Shown: positions 7,862-16,997, counted from the first letter of the stretch. The stretch is 64,000 bases of DNA from JAWLDA01 sp041686855 (GCA_041686855.1 JAWLDA010000002.1:1-64000), one strand, 5' to 3'. Numbers and translations: made by a program. Notes: generated by a model not told the origin, from the letters alone.

Positions 7862-10800
7862 TTAAGCGCTCTTGATATCTTCGATATTGAGTGAGACCAG
7901 GCGCGAGACTCCCGACTCCTCCATGGTCACCCCAAAGAGAGAGTCCGCACTCTCCATCGTTCCCTGCCGGTGCGTGATAATGAGGAATTGGGTCGAGGCG
8001 GAGAACTCTTGGAGAAGGAGTCGGAAGCGTTCAAGATTCGCTTCGTCCAGAGCCGCATCGATCTCGTCCAAGACGCAAAACGGACTCGGTCGAACGGCAA
8101 GGATTGCAAAGAGGAGCGCGATCGCGGCAAGCGAACGCTCGCCGCCTGAGAGAGCCACCAAGTTTTGCGTCTTCTTCCCCGGCGGCTGCACGTAGATATC
8201 GATCCCCGACTCGAGTGGTTGGTCGGGATCGACCAACTCCAAGCGAGCACTGCCTCCACCAAACAGCCGAGTGAAGACTCGTTTGAACTGCTCCTGGACG
8301 GCCTCAAAAAGCTCTTCAAACTTTGTGCGCGACTCTCGATCAATGCGGGCGATCACCTCGCGCAGCTGCTCTTTCGCCTCCTCGAGATCTCGCTTTTGCG
8401 TGGCAAGGAAGGCGTGGCGCTCCGTCACCGCCTCATACTCCTTGACGCTATTAGGGTTCACTGGCCCAATCGCATCCATCTGCGCCTTTAGGGACCGGCT
8501 CTTACGCTCTAGGGCCGGTAGATTGATCGACTCCATGTCAGGAACCGGCGCAGCGTCAATGCCACGCTCGTGCAGTTCGGACAGCACCCCGTTCACCTGG
8601 GCCTCGTGACGCCCCAACTCCACTTCGGCCCGCGTGAGCGCCTCTTGAATCTTATTTAAGCGCTCTTGCGTCTCTTTAATCTCGACGCCAAGCCGAGCCG
8701 CCGCTCGCTTGAGCTCTTCGCGCTGTTCAACCAGCGCCGTCTCCTGTTGGAGAGAGGCTTCCACCGCCGCTCTCGCCGCCACACCTGCCTTGGCGGACCC
8801 CTCCTGGAGCACGAGAGCATTTGACTTCTCAGTTTCGATCTCTTTGAGGCGGTCCACCTCGCCCGTTTGAGCTTCATCCAACTCCTTAGCCTCGTTGGTG
8901 AGGCGATCGATCTCACGGCGCCATTGCTCTTCGCGTTGTCGCAGGCCCGCCAGCGCCACGCTGAGTCGACCCACTTCGTCACGCAGCGACTCCTCAGCCT
9001 GCCGCTGTTGAGTGAGTGCTTCCTCTTGCCCTGCAATGGCTTCACCCAAGGCTGCTTGCTCCGCCTCAACCTCGCCAAGACGCTCGTTTGTACTCCCAAG
9101 CTCAGCGGTGAGACGGGCTTCTTCCTCCTTGAGACGATCCGATCCTGCCTGCCACGCGTCGAGAGCGCGTCCAGCGCGTTGGAGCCGATCTTGAATCTCT
9201 TTGACGTCCCGAGTGACTGTGTGTTTGGAAAGCTCCAGTTCGCGTCGGCGAACGTCCGCACTGTGCACGTGGGTACGCGTCCCCTGTACGCGCTCCGCCA
9301 GCGTGTCCCGCTCATCGGCTAAACGTGCCATCTCCTCCTCGGCTCGTTTGATCTCCGCTGAGAGCTGCGCGATCCGCCGGCTCCGGCCAATGAGCCCCTC
9401 AGAGCGCGTCTGGCGACTGCCTCCCGTCATTGCGCCACCGGGGACGATCACGTCACCTTCCAGTGTGACGACTCGGGCAAACCCCCGCACGCCACGGCTC
9501 ACCCGCAAAGCTGCATCGAGGTCGCGGGCAACGGCTACCCGACCTAGAAGGTAATCAGCAGCGCGCTGCATCTGGGGCGGCACGCGCACCAACTCGGAGG
9601 CGACGCCAATCGCTCCATCAATCTCCTGCAATCGACGGGCGGCCTCGTCCGTCACCCGCTGCGGTCTAAGGGACTCTAGCGGCAGGAAGGTCGCCCGACC
9701 CAAGCTCCTCGCCTTGAGGTATTCGATTGCAGCTTTCGCGTCACCATCCCCTTGCGCAACGACGAATTGCTGAGAGGCGCCCAAGGCCACTTCGATCGCC
9801 GTCTCCAACTCGCTTGGGGCCTCAAAGATCTCCGCTACAGCTCCGTGCAACGCCCAACCATGTGATGTTGCAGCCCGCAGAACGGCACGTACGCCGCGCT
9901 GATACCCCTCGCGGGCGTCCTCCATATCCGCGAGGGCCTTCCGCTTCGCCTGCATGTCTTGCAGACGTCGACGCTGCTCATCGAGCATTTTTTGCAACTC
10001 GCCGTGCTCCTTATCGAGTTGCTCTAAGCGTTGTTCGCCTTCGTAGTGGGCTTTTTGGACAGCGAGCGCCTCGTCCGTAATCTTTTGCAGGCTCTCCTGG
10101 GCGCGTTGCAAGTCCAGCTTGGCCTGACGGAGCTCCTCATCGTGGGTCCCTCTTTGGGCAAGGTGTTCTCGGAGTCTCGCTCCCAGCGCCTCCAATCGTT
10201 GGGCGCCAGAGTCGCGGCGCGCCTTTAGAGCAGCCCCCTCCTCGGCGAGGCGCTGCCACTCCTTGCGCCTTTCGGCCAAGCGACGATCCTGGTTCTCAAG
10301 GCCTCCCTTCGCTTCGCCGACCTTTCTCCTCACCTCGTCCAAGTCTTCCTCGGCCTCGCGGCGCTCCTGGATCACCACGCCAAAGGCGTCCTGCGCCTTT
10401 TTACGCTCCTCGGCAATCTCGGATCGGCGAGTCTTGGCGCGCTTGGCCCGCTCCCTGCGCTCTGCCTCCTCGCGCAGGGCGGCAGCGTGGCGTTCTTTGG
10501 CCATCTCTTCGCGATGGCGCGCCTCGATTTGGGCCTTGCGCGCTTCCTCGCCTTCTCGTCGGACGCCTTCGAGGCGTCGATCGAGCGCCTCCAGCGCGTT
10601 GGACCGGGCCTCCGACTCAGTCTCAAGCTCATTTAAGGAGCGGCGGTGGCTTTTGCGCTCTTCGGTGAATCCCTGTACTCGCGCCTTGGCTTGAGCGCAC
10701 GCGGCTTCGAGCCTCGTCTTACGCTCCCAAAGGATGAGGCCCTCTAACTCGCTGAGCTCCCGGGCGATACGTTGATGCTCCTTAGCCGCTTCGGCCTGCT

Positions 10801-11419
10801 CGCCTAGTGGACCCAGCTGCCGCTCTACTTCTACGATGATGTCACCCAACCGCACAAGGTTCTCCTCGGTCTGGGACAACTTTTGCAAAGCCTCCGACTT
10901 CCTGCTCCGATAACGCGTGATTCCAGCGGCCTCTTCGAGGAAGGCGCGCCGTTCGTCAGGACGAGCACTCAAAATCGCGTCGACTTCACCTTGTCCGATG
11001 ATTGACAGTGACCCGCGGCCCAGCCCAGTGTCCATAAAGAGCTCCTGAATATCTCGCAACCTACAAGCATTACGATTGATGAGGAACTCACTCTCACCGG
11101 AGCGGTAGACGCGGCGTGTCACCGTCACTTCGCCGTACTCGATCGGCATCTTTCCGGCGCTGTTGTCGAAGGTAAGCGAAACCTCCGCCATGCCGACAGG
11201 CCGTTTGGTATCACTGCCGGCAAAGATGACGTCTTCGAGCCGCGTCCCGCGCAAGAGGCGGATGCTCTGCTCGCCTAGGACCCAGCGAATACCGTCGGAG
11301 ATATTGCTCTTACCGCTCCCGTTGGGGCCAACAACAGCTGCGACGCCCGTTGAGAGTTCGAGGACGGTGCGCTGGGCAAAGGATTTAAACCCTTGCAGGG
11401 TGAGGGACTTGAGTTTCAA
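7862..11419 (-). CDS. smc: Chromosome condensation ATPase SMC
   Basis: SMC organises and segregates the chromosome with ScpA and ScpB. The ~1185-residue protein has an N-terminal ABC head (GPNGSGKSN), two very long coiled coils, a central hinge with Gly-rich GGAMTGGS, and a C-terminal head with LSGGERSLAA and the Walker B FCVLDEIDAAL. The proposed start is TTG at 11419 (giving LKLKSLTLQGFKSFA), 9 nt after AGGGAG, because the family begins right at this motif. The upstream neighbour is not rnc, as in Bacillus, but an inserted sigma-factor/regulator pair. Confidence 0.97.
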   Translation of the reverse strand: MKLKSLTLQGFKSFAQRTVLELSTGVAAVVGPNGSGKSNISDGIRWVLGEQSIRLLRGTRLEDVIFAGSDTKRPVGMAEVSLTFDNSAGKMPIEYGEVTVTRRVYRSGESEFLINRNACRLRDIQELFMDTGLGRGSLSIIGQGEVDAILSARPDERRAFLEEAAGITRYRSRKSEALQKLSQTEENLVRLGDIIVEVERQLGPLGEQAEAAKEHQRIARELSELEGLILWERKTRLEAACAQAKARVQGFTEERKSHRRSLNELETESEARSNALEALDRRLEGVRREGEEARKAQIEARHREEMAKERHAAALREEAERRERAKRAKTRRSEIAEERKKAQDAFGVVIQERREAEEDLDEVRRKVGEAKGGLENQDRRLAERRKEWQRLAEEGAALKARRDSGAQRLEALGARLREHLAQRGTHDEELRQAKLDLQRAQESLQKITDEALAVQKAHYEGEQRLEQLDKEHGELQKMLDEQRRRLQDMQAKRKALADMEDAREGYQRGVRAVLRAATSHGWALHGAVAEIFEAPSELETAIEVALGASQQFVVAQGDGDAKAAIEYLKARSLGRATFLPLESLRPQRVTDEAARRLQEIDGAIGVASELVRVPPQMQRAADYLLGRVAVARDLDAALRVSRGVRGFARVVTLEGDVIVPGGAMTGGSRQTRSEGLIGRSRRIAQLSAEIKRAEEEMARLADERDTLAERVQGTRTHVHSADVRRRELELSKHTVTRDVKEIQDRLQRAGRALDAWQAGSDRLKEEEARLTAELGSTNERLGEVEAEQAALGEAIAGQEEALTQQRQAEESLRDEVGRLSVALAGLRQREEQWRREIDRLTNEAKELDEAQTGEVDRLKEIETEKSNALVLQEGSAKAGVAARAAVEASLQQETALVEQREELKRAAARLGVEIKETQERLNKIQEALTRAEVELGRHEAQVNGVLSELHERGIDAAPVPDMESINLPALERKSRSLKAQMDAIGPVNPNSVKEYEAVTERHAFLATQKRDLEEAKEQLREVIARIDRESRTKFEELFEAVQEQFKRVFTRLFGGGSARLELVDPDQPLESGIDIYVQPPGKKTQNLVALSGGERSLAAIALLFAILAVRPSPFCVLDEIDAALDEANLERFRLLLQEFSASTQFLIITHRQGTMESADSLFGVTMEESGVSRLVSLNIEDIKSA

Positions 11420-11443
11420 GAAGCACTGCTCCCTAGCGCGCGC

Positions 11444-11476
11444 CACCGGCCACCTCGATCTCAAGGTGAACCGGTG
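11444..11476 (-). other. Imperfect hairpin in the smc leader
   Basis: Between the sigma-factor stop and the smc start, CACCGG (11444-11449) pairs with CCGGTG (11471-11476), with an inner ACCT/AGGT pairing. It lies about 25 nt upstream of smc and carries no T run. It may shape the smc leader RNA, or may be chance. Confidence 0.3.
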
Positions 11477-11521
11477 ACTTCGCAGTGTAGCAACGCTCCT
11501 TACTTCTCCTTCTTGGGGCCC

Positions 11522-12217
11522 TTACCCTCCGATCTGTACCTGCATGTACAAGTCTTGGCGCCGACGGACTCGCGTAGGGATTTGAGGATCGACGAGAGAG
11601 CCATACGTCTCGACGATGCGCTTCAGTTTCGCTTTGACGCGAGTACGTGCATTATCGACGACCTTCGCTTTTACCCCGATAGCACACTCTATCTCACTGC
11701 TTGAGTACCCTCTGAGGATCAACGATGCCACCGTGTACTCGAGGACGGAGAGGTGGTTCTGCATGAGTTGGTCGATGCGTTGACTTGTATGTTTGGCGTC
11801 GATCAGCTCTACCGGGTCCGTCCACTCTCCTTCGCCGGGAATGAGATCCATCATCGTACGGCTCTCTTCGGAATTGACGTAACTGTTAAGCGAGATGGCG
11901 TCGTTTAACGCTTTGTGTTTGTTGCCGTTCGTTTGCTTGATAGCGTTGTACACCTTGCGAATGATACACATGTACGCGAAGGAGCTGAATTTGGCGTCGT
12001 ACTCCTCGGGCCTGTACTCGTCGATAGCGCCTAGCAGTCCGATGAAGCCCTCCTGCATGAGGTCATCAAAATCCAAAAAGCTTGCATAGTGTTTCTTAAC
12101 AATATGTTTGATCATCGGCAGGTACTTCTCGACGAGAATCTCTTTTGCCTCAATCTCTCCATGGCGGATGCGATCGATCAAATTGAGGTCCCGAGCCTGA
12201 TTGGCCGTAGTTGCCAC
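11522..12217 (-). CDS. SigH (Spo0H)-type RNA polymerase sigma factor
   Basis: A 231-residue sigma-70 family factor. Region 2 is clear (KYLPMIKHIVKKHY, then DFDDLMQEGFIGLLGAIDEY and FSSFAYMCIIRKVYNAIK). A linker with ISLNSYVNSEESRTMMDLI and region 4 with YSSSEIECAIGVKAKVVDNA follow. The SLNS linker and the VDNA in the region 4 helix resemble SigH of spore formers, the stationary-phase factor acting on spo0A and others. A C-terminal basic tail of about 20 residues extends past the usual end. The GTG start at 12217 follows GGAGGGG. The usual sigH site (near rpmG/secE) is elsewhere, so this could be the sole SigH or a paralogue. Confidence 0.78.
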   Translation of the reverse strand: MATTANQARDLNLIDRIRHGEIEAKEILVEKYLPMIKHIVKKHYASFLDFDDLMQEGFIGLLGAIDEYRPEEYDAKFSSFAYMCIIRKVYNAIKQTNGNKHKALNDAISLNSYVNSEESRTMMDLIPGEGEWTDPVELIDAKHTSQRIDQLMQNHLSVLEYTVASLILRGYSSSEIECAIGVKAKVVDNARTRVKAKLKRIVETYGSLVDPQIPTRVRRRQDLYMQVQIGG

Positions 12218-12232
12218 CCTTATCCCCTCCAA

Positions 12233-12267
12233 GTACAAGCCGTGCTTTGTACATGTATACGGCTTGT
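12233..12267. promoter_or_regulatory. Overlapping dyads upstream of the sigma factor
   Basis: Two inverted repeats overlap just upstream of the sigma-factor ribosome binding site. GTACAA-N8-TTGTAC spans 12233-12252. A 9-bp perfect dyad, ACAAGCCGT (12235-12243) with ACGGCTTGT (12259-12267), spans the whole element. The palindrome TACATGTA (12250-12257) lies inside. It could be an operator for the divergent regulator or, as RNA, a stem 4 nt from the Shine-Dalgarno sequence. Confidence 0.6.
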
Positions 12268-12405
12268 CTTGGTGAGATATGTCTCTTTTTTTGCGGGAGA
12301 CTCGATATGGTAAAATACTTTCAAACTCAAGGTGAATCACTGGTGAACACAACAGTTCATATGCACGGTGGCCGCCGTCGAAGACCAGGTTAAGGAGGAT
12401 TTTCT

Positions 12406-12912
12406 CTGGTACAAGAGCCGCTGGAAAAGATGAGATCACTCATTCGCTCGCAACCGACGATGACCGTCCATCAACTCGCGGTGGCAATGGGGTACTCCGA
12501 AGATCGATCCGTTTACTATTGGTTACGTAAGGCAGGGCACAAAGGATTGCGTGACTTTAAGGCGGAGGTCCTATCGAGTTCCACGTACGGGGATGAAAGT
12601 AGGCCAGCGAATGATATTGCGCAGGAGAGACGGGGGGGATACTCGCCAAGCGTTTACGTCCTACGCTCCTCGGAGTACGTACCTTGGCTACTTCCCGGGG
12701 ATCGCCTCATCCTTGACCAAGAGCTCCCACTAGTGACCGGGAGATTGGTCATGGTGCACTTTGAATCGGAGCCCGGCGCCCTCAGGCGTTACGTCCAGGG
12801 ACCGCCCGACTTCCTCGTACACCCCACCAACCCGCGGGTAACGACGCGTCTCGAATCGGAGAGCGAGCCGAGTATCATAAGCGTCGCTCGTGTGATCCGG
12901 GACGCCCCATAG
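12406..12912 (+). CDS. HTH regulator with degenerate LexA/S24-like domain
   Basis: A 168-residue protein, divergent from the sigma factor. The N terminus (to about residue 45) looks like a DNA-binding helical domain (VHQLAVAMGYSEDRSVYYWL). Residues about 85-168 align with the LexA/UmuD S24 fold: LRSSEYVPWLLPGD matches the Ser-motif-to-GD segment, with Ser at the nucleophile position. The general-base Lys of LexA (VKRL) is replaced by Arg (LRRY), so self-cleavage is unlikely. AAGGAGG at 12392-12398 has only CTG at 12406 at proper distance; the first ATG is at 12430 without a good site. The CTG start is inferred. Function is unknown; it may control the adjacent sigma gene. Confidence 0.65.
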   Translation: MVQEPLEKMRSLIRSQPTMTVHQLAVAMGYSEDRSVYYWLRKAGHKGLRDFKAEVLSSSTYGDESRPANDIAQERRGGYSPSVYVLRSSEYVPWLLPGDRLILDQELPLVTGRLVMVHFESEPGALRRYVQGPPDFLVHPTNPRVTTRLESESEPSIISVARVIRDAP

Positions 12913-12930
12913 CGCCTGCTGCTCGGAGCG

Positions 12931-13647
12931 TTAAATCCCCTTACCCAAGCGGTCGAGCGCGTCCTGGGCAGCGGCCTGCTCCGAAGCCTTCTTGGAACGC
13001 CCCTCACCACGGCCGATTCGCTCTCCGCCATACACTACTTCACTGACGAAGGCCTTGTTGTGGTCAGGTCCTATCGCTTCGAGAAGTCGGTACTGCGGTG
13101 TCACACCCGACTCCGCCTGCAAAAGCTCTTGCAGGGCCGATTTTGCATCTAAACTGGATTCTCCCGTCGCGACGCTCTCAATCTCTGGCGCCAGTGAGCG
13201 CAGCACGACTCGCCGTGCTACCTCCCAACCGTGATCGAGGTAGATTGCGCCGATCACGGCCTCGTACGAGTCGGCGAGCAAAGAGTCGCGCGTCCGTCCA
13301 CCACTCTTGGCCTCTCCCACGCCGAGGCGGAGTGCATCACCTAACCCCAGCCGGCGACCGCACGCGGCCAACGATCCCTCTTTGACGACCGACGCCCGCA
13401 TCCGCGCTAAGTCGCCCTCCGGGGCTGCGGGAAAAGCGTTGTAGAGATACTCGCTTACAGCGAGTTCAACGACAGCGTCACCGAGAAATTCGAGCCGTTC
13501 GTTGTCGGTGAGTTTGGACCGGGACCGTTCATGTACCCACGAACGGTGAGTGAGGGCACGCGTGAGTAAGCCCCCGTCGCCTGGGTCGACGTTCAATTCC
13601 CCCAAGATGCGTATCACTTCGGCGGGAAACTTTCCCACAGCTGACAT
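12931..13647 (-). CDS. rnc: Ribonuclease III
   Basis: RNase III cuts double-stranded RNA in rRNA processing and mRNA decay. The 238-residue product has the NERLEFLGDAVVEL catalytic signature, the second acidic cluster DSYEAVIGAIYLD, and a C-terminal dsRBD with a KKASEQAAAQDAL helix. The ATG start at 13647 follows GAGTGAGGG. It lies downstream of fabF, and its 3' end converges with the HTH/S24 gene. Confidence 0.96.
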   Translation of the reverse strand: MSAVGKFPAEVIRILGELNVDPGDGGLLTRALTHRSWVHERSRSKLTDNERLEFLGDAVVELAVSEYLYNAFPAAPEGDLARMRASVVKEGSLAACGRRLGLGDALRLGVGEAKSGGRTRDSLLADSYEAVIGAIYLDHGWEVARRVVLRSLAPEIESVATGESSLDAKSALQELLQAESGVTPQYRLLEAIGPDHNKAFVSEVVYGGERIGRGEGRSKKASEQAAAQDALDRLGKGI

Positions 13648-13703
13648 CCCTCACTCTACCAATCACATCATGCCCTGCTTCTGGCCCCGGTCCACGCGGC
13701 TCA

Positions 13704-14942
13704 TCACTGAGTAAAACGGCGGAAGACCAGAACTGCGTTGTGTCCACCAAAGCCGAACGAGTTGGAGACGGCAACGTCAATCTGTCGCTCGCGGGCGTTG
13801 TTCGGCACGTAGTCGAGGTCACACTCCGGATCAGGCGTCTCATAATTGATCGTCGGAGGAATCACGCCGTTGCTGAGTGCCAACGAGACCGCGATCGCCT
13901 CGATGCCGCCGGCCGCTCCGAGCAAATGACCCGTCATCGACTTGGTCGAACTGACGGCAACTGAGTACGCCGACTCGCCAAAGACGGACTTAATCGCCAT
14001 GGTCTCAAACTTGTCGTTGTACTCGGTCGATGTACCGTGCGCATTGATATAGCCCACTTCGTGCGGTTGCACGCCCCCGTCCGCCAACGCTGCGGCAAGC
14101 GCTCGCCGTCCACCATCTCCCTCAGGAGCTGGAGCCGTAATGTGATAGGCATCGCCGGTACAGCCATACCCTACCACTTCGGCGTAGATGCGCGCGCCCC
14201 GCGCTTTTGCGTGCTCAAGCTCTTCGAGGATCACGATGCCCGCGCCTTCACCCATGACGAAGCCGTCACGCTCTTTGTCAAAGGGCCGACTGGCGGCTTC
14301 GGGGTCGTCGTTACGTCGAGAGAGCGTGCGTGCCGAACAGAATCCCGCCATGGACAAGGGGCTGATGGCCGCTTCGGTTCCACCGGTGATCATGACGTCT
14401 GCGTCGCCGCGTTGTACGACGCGCAGCGCATCACCGATTGCGTTGGTCCCGGAGGCGCAGGCAGTCACTGTACATGCATTATGTCCTTTGGCGCCCAATG
14501 CGATCGAGACTTGCCCAGAGGCCATGTCCGGGATCATCATCGGAACAAAGAACGGACTCACCCGATCGGGACCTTTTTCGACTAGGTTGCGACACTGGTC
14601 CTCAAGAGTGCGAATGCCCCCGATGCCGGAGCCAATCAACACCCCAATCCGCTCCCAGTTCACGTCGTCGCCCAGAGTCGCATCGGCGACTGCCATGTGC
14701 GCTCCCGCGATGGCAAACTGGGTGAATCGATCCATCCGCCGAGCATCCTTGCGATCCATGAAGTCGGTCGGATCGAACTCCTTCACTTCAGCGGCGATCT
14801 TGGTGGTGAAGTCAGTCGAGTCGAACTGTGTGATGGGCCCTACCCCTGACTTCCCCGAGATCAATCCGTCCCAGAACGCGGACAGACCGGTACCGATCGG
14901 CGTAATCGCTGCCATACCTGTGATTACCACCCGGCGTTTCAT
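13704..14942 (-). CDS. fabF: 3-oxoacyl-ACP synthase II
   Basis: FabF extends acyl-ACP by condensation with malonyl-ACP. The 412-residue thiolase-fold enzyme shows the catalytic Cys in TVTACASGTNAIG and the two His in HGTSTEYND and GHLLGAAGG. The start is ATG with GGAGGTGAC upstream. In Bacillus subtilis fabF is not part of the fapR-plsX operon; here it closes that operon, directly after acpP. Confidence 0.96.
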   Translation of the reverse strand: MKRRVVITGMAAITPIGTGLSAFWDGLISGKSGVGPITQFDSTDFTTKIAAEVKEFDPTDFMDRKDARRMDRFTQFAIAGAHMAVADATLGDDVNWERIGVLIGSGIGGIRTLEDQCRNLVEKGPDRVSPFFVPMMIPDMASGQVSIALGAKGHNACTVTACASGTNAIGDALRVVQRGDADVMITGGTEAAISPLSMAGFCSARTLSRRNDDPEAASRPFDKERDGFVMGEGAGIVILEELEHAKARGARIYAEVVGYGCTGDAYHITAPAPEGDGGRRALAAALADGGVQPHEVGYINAHGTSTEYNDKFETMAIKSVFGESAYSVAVSSTKSMTGHLLGAAGGIEAIAVSLALSNGVIPPTINYETPDPECDLDYVPNNARERQIDVAVSNSFGFGGHNAVLVFRRFTQ

Positions 14943-15012
14943 AACTTGTCACCTCCGACCTTCCGCGCGACGTCGTTTGCCCGTCACTTCCGTGGTGCAC
15001 GCGGTCGGCGCA

Positions 15013-15246
15013 TTAGTCCACCTTCGCCTTGATGTACTCCACCGCATTTCCCACCGTTTGAATCTTCTCAGCGTCCTCATCGGGAATCTCGAGGTCAAAC
15101 TCCTCTTCGAAGGCCATCACCAGTTCAACGATGTCCAAGGAGTCTGCGCCGAGATCATCCACAAAGGATGCGCCCTCCGTCACCTCTTCGGCGTCGACGC
15201 CGAGCTGCTCGACGACGAGCTCTTTGACGCGATCTGCAACGTCCAT
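15013..15246 (-). CDS. acpP: Acyl carrier protein
   Basis: A 77-residue acidic carrier protein. The 4'-phosphopantetheine site is the Ser in GADSLDIVEL. The ATG start lies after GGAGGTGAACGATAG. It sits between fabG and fabF, which agrees with its role as substrate carrier for the enzymes encoded around it. Confidence 0.97.
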   Translation of the reverse strand: MDVADRVKELVVEQLGVDAEEVTEGASFVDDLGADSLDIVELVMAFEEEFDLEIPDEDAEKIQTVGNAVEYIKAKVD

Positions 15247-15324
15247 CTCTATCGTTCACCTCCTTTAATCAGCAAGCGCTTGAAGAGTCTAGCAAAAGCG
15301 GTGGCGCCGATGAGCGCAAACCGC

Positions 15325-16068
15325 CTACATAGCGATGCCGCCGTCAACGACGAGTGTGTGACCCGTGATGTACGAAGCGTCATCGTCTGCTAGAAATAGA
15401 ACACAGGCGGCAACCTCTTCGGGCCGCCCGGGGCGCCCCATCGGAATTCGCTCCCAAAGAGCGTTCCGCTGCGCCTCCGAGAGGGCATCGGTCATGTCGG
15501 ATTCGATGAATCCGGGTGCTACCGCGTTCACCGTGATGCCACGCCCGGCCACTTCGCGTGCGAGGCTCTTGGTGAAACCAACGAGAGCCGCTTTGGAGGC
15601 TGAGTAGTTAGCCTGCCCGGGATTGCCGATGAGCCCTACGATCGACGAAAGATTGATGATCCGGCCCCACCGCTTCTTCATCATGCTGCGCAATACACCC
15701 TTCGCGCAGCGGTAGGCGCCCTTGACGTTTACGTCCATCACTCGGTCCCAATCTTCGTCGGACATCCTCAGGAGCAATGTATCCTGAGTGATCCCGGCAT
15801 TGTTGACGAGGATATCGACCCCACCCAAAGCCGACCCGATCTCCTCAAGCACCAATCCTACGCTGTCGGCTTGGGAGACGTCAAGTGAGAATCCAACAAC
15901 CTTCCCATTTGTCTGGGAGGAGATCTCAGAGGCGGCCGCCTCTGCGTCCTCCTGCCGGCGCCCCGTCACAACGACCGAGGCTCCCTCTTGCGCGAAACGA
16001 GTCGCAATGGCGCGCCCGATCCCACGGGTACTCCCCGTGACAAGGGTCACCTTTCCCTGCAAACTCAT
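15325..16068 (-). CDS. fabG: 3-oxoacyl-ACP reductase
   Basis: FabG is the NADPH-dependent reductase of fatty-acid elongation. The 247-residue short-chain dehydrogenase has TGSTRGIG for the cofactor, NNAG, and the Ser-Tyr-Lys triad (SS in LSSIVG, YSASK). The ATG at 16068 overlaps the fabD TGA stop as ATGA, so coupling is likely. Confidence 0.97.
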   Translation of the reverse strand: MSLQGKVTLVTGSTRGIGRAIATRFAQEGASVVVTGRRQEDAEAAASEISSQTNGKVVGFSLDVSQADSVGLVLEEIGSALGGVDILVNNAGITQDTLLLRMSDEDWDRVMDVNVKGAYRCAKGVLRSMMKKRWGRIINLSSIVGLIGNPGQANYSASKAALVGFTKSLAREVAGRGITVNAVAPGFIESDMTDALSEAQRNALWERIPMGRPGRPEEVAACVLFLADDDASYITGHTLVVDGGIAM

Positions 16069-16997
16069 GCGTTCCCACCCCTTCCGACGAATGCGTGCCA
16101 CGTCTCGACCGACTCGACGTTGGCCAAGGTCGCACCCTTGTCAATACGGCGTACGAGACCGCAAAGGACGCGTCCAGGGCCAAGCTCAACAAAGGAATCG
16201 ATACCGGCGGCCATCATGCTTTGAACACACTCGACCCAGCGGACCGGCGAGCTCACCTGGGCGGATAAATTCGCCCGGATCTCCATCGGATCCCGCACCG
16301 GAGCCGCCGTGACGTTCGCGTACACGGGAATCGCGGGGGTCTCAATGGTAATCCGATCCAACCACTCACCCAGACGCTCTGCCGCCTCCTGCAAAAGCGA
16401 CGAGTGAAAAGGGCCGCTCACATTCAGTCGCTGAGTACGCCGGGCCCCACGTTCCTTGGCAAGCGCGAGCGCCTCGTCGACCGCCGAAACACTCCCGGCC
16501 ACAACCACCTGGCCGGGGGCGTTGTACGTCGCCGGCTCCACGACGCCCTCCACCTCGCTGCAGATCGCCTGTACGTCGGCATCAGCCAAGCCGAGGATCG
16601 CACCCATCGTCCCTTCTCCAGACGGTACGGCCGCCTCCATCAATTCTCCTCGCAATCGGACGGTGCGCAGCGCATCCGGGAAGTCGATCGCTCCCGCCGC
16701 AACCAGTGCCGAATACTCACCGAGAGAGTGTCCGGCCGCCGCCTTGGGTCGATACCCTTCCGCCTGTAGCAATCGAAGCGTGGCGACGCTCGCGGTGAGT
16801 AGGGCCGGTTGCGTGTTCACGGTCTTGGTCAGCTCCGCATCGGGGCCCTCAAAGCAAAGCTTGCTCAAGGGAAACCGTAGAATCTCATCGGCCTCGGCAA
16901 AGGTCTCCTGCACAATCGGGGAGGCTTCGTAAAGCTCACGACCCATTCCAACCGATTGCGAGCCCTGTCCCGGAAAAATCGCAGCGAACTCATTCAC
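16065..16997 (-). CDS. fabD: Malonyl-CoA:ACP transacylase
   Basis: FabD loads malonyl groups onto ACP. The 310-residue product has FPGQGSQ near the start, the nucleophile Ser in GHSLGEYSAL, and the His in GPFHSSLL. The GTG start overlaps the fabH stop as GTGA. Gene order plsX-fabH-fabD-fabG is that of many Clostridia and other bacteria. Confidence 0.97.
   Translation of the reverse strand: MNEFAAIFPGQGSQSVGMGRELYEASPIVQETFAEADEILRFPLSKLCFEGPDAELTKTVNTQPALLTASVATLRLLQAEGYRPKAAAGHSLGEYSALVAAGAIDFPDALRTVRLRGELMEAAVPSGEGTMGAILGLADADVQAICSEVEGVVEPATYNAPGQVVVAGSVSAVDEALALAKERGARRTQRLNVSGPFHSSLLQEAAERLGEWLDRITIETPAIPVYANVTAAPVRDPMEIRANLSAQVSSPVRWVECVQSMMAAGIDSFVELGPGRVLCGLVRRIDKGATLANVESVETWHAFVGRGGNA

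Noticed and set aside
14188..15393. 401-codon rightward frame opposite fabF and acpP
   Set aside because: Long only because of the GC-rich coding strand beneath; no motifs, and it crosses two clear genes and their ribosome binding sites.
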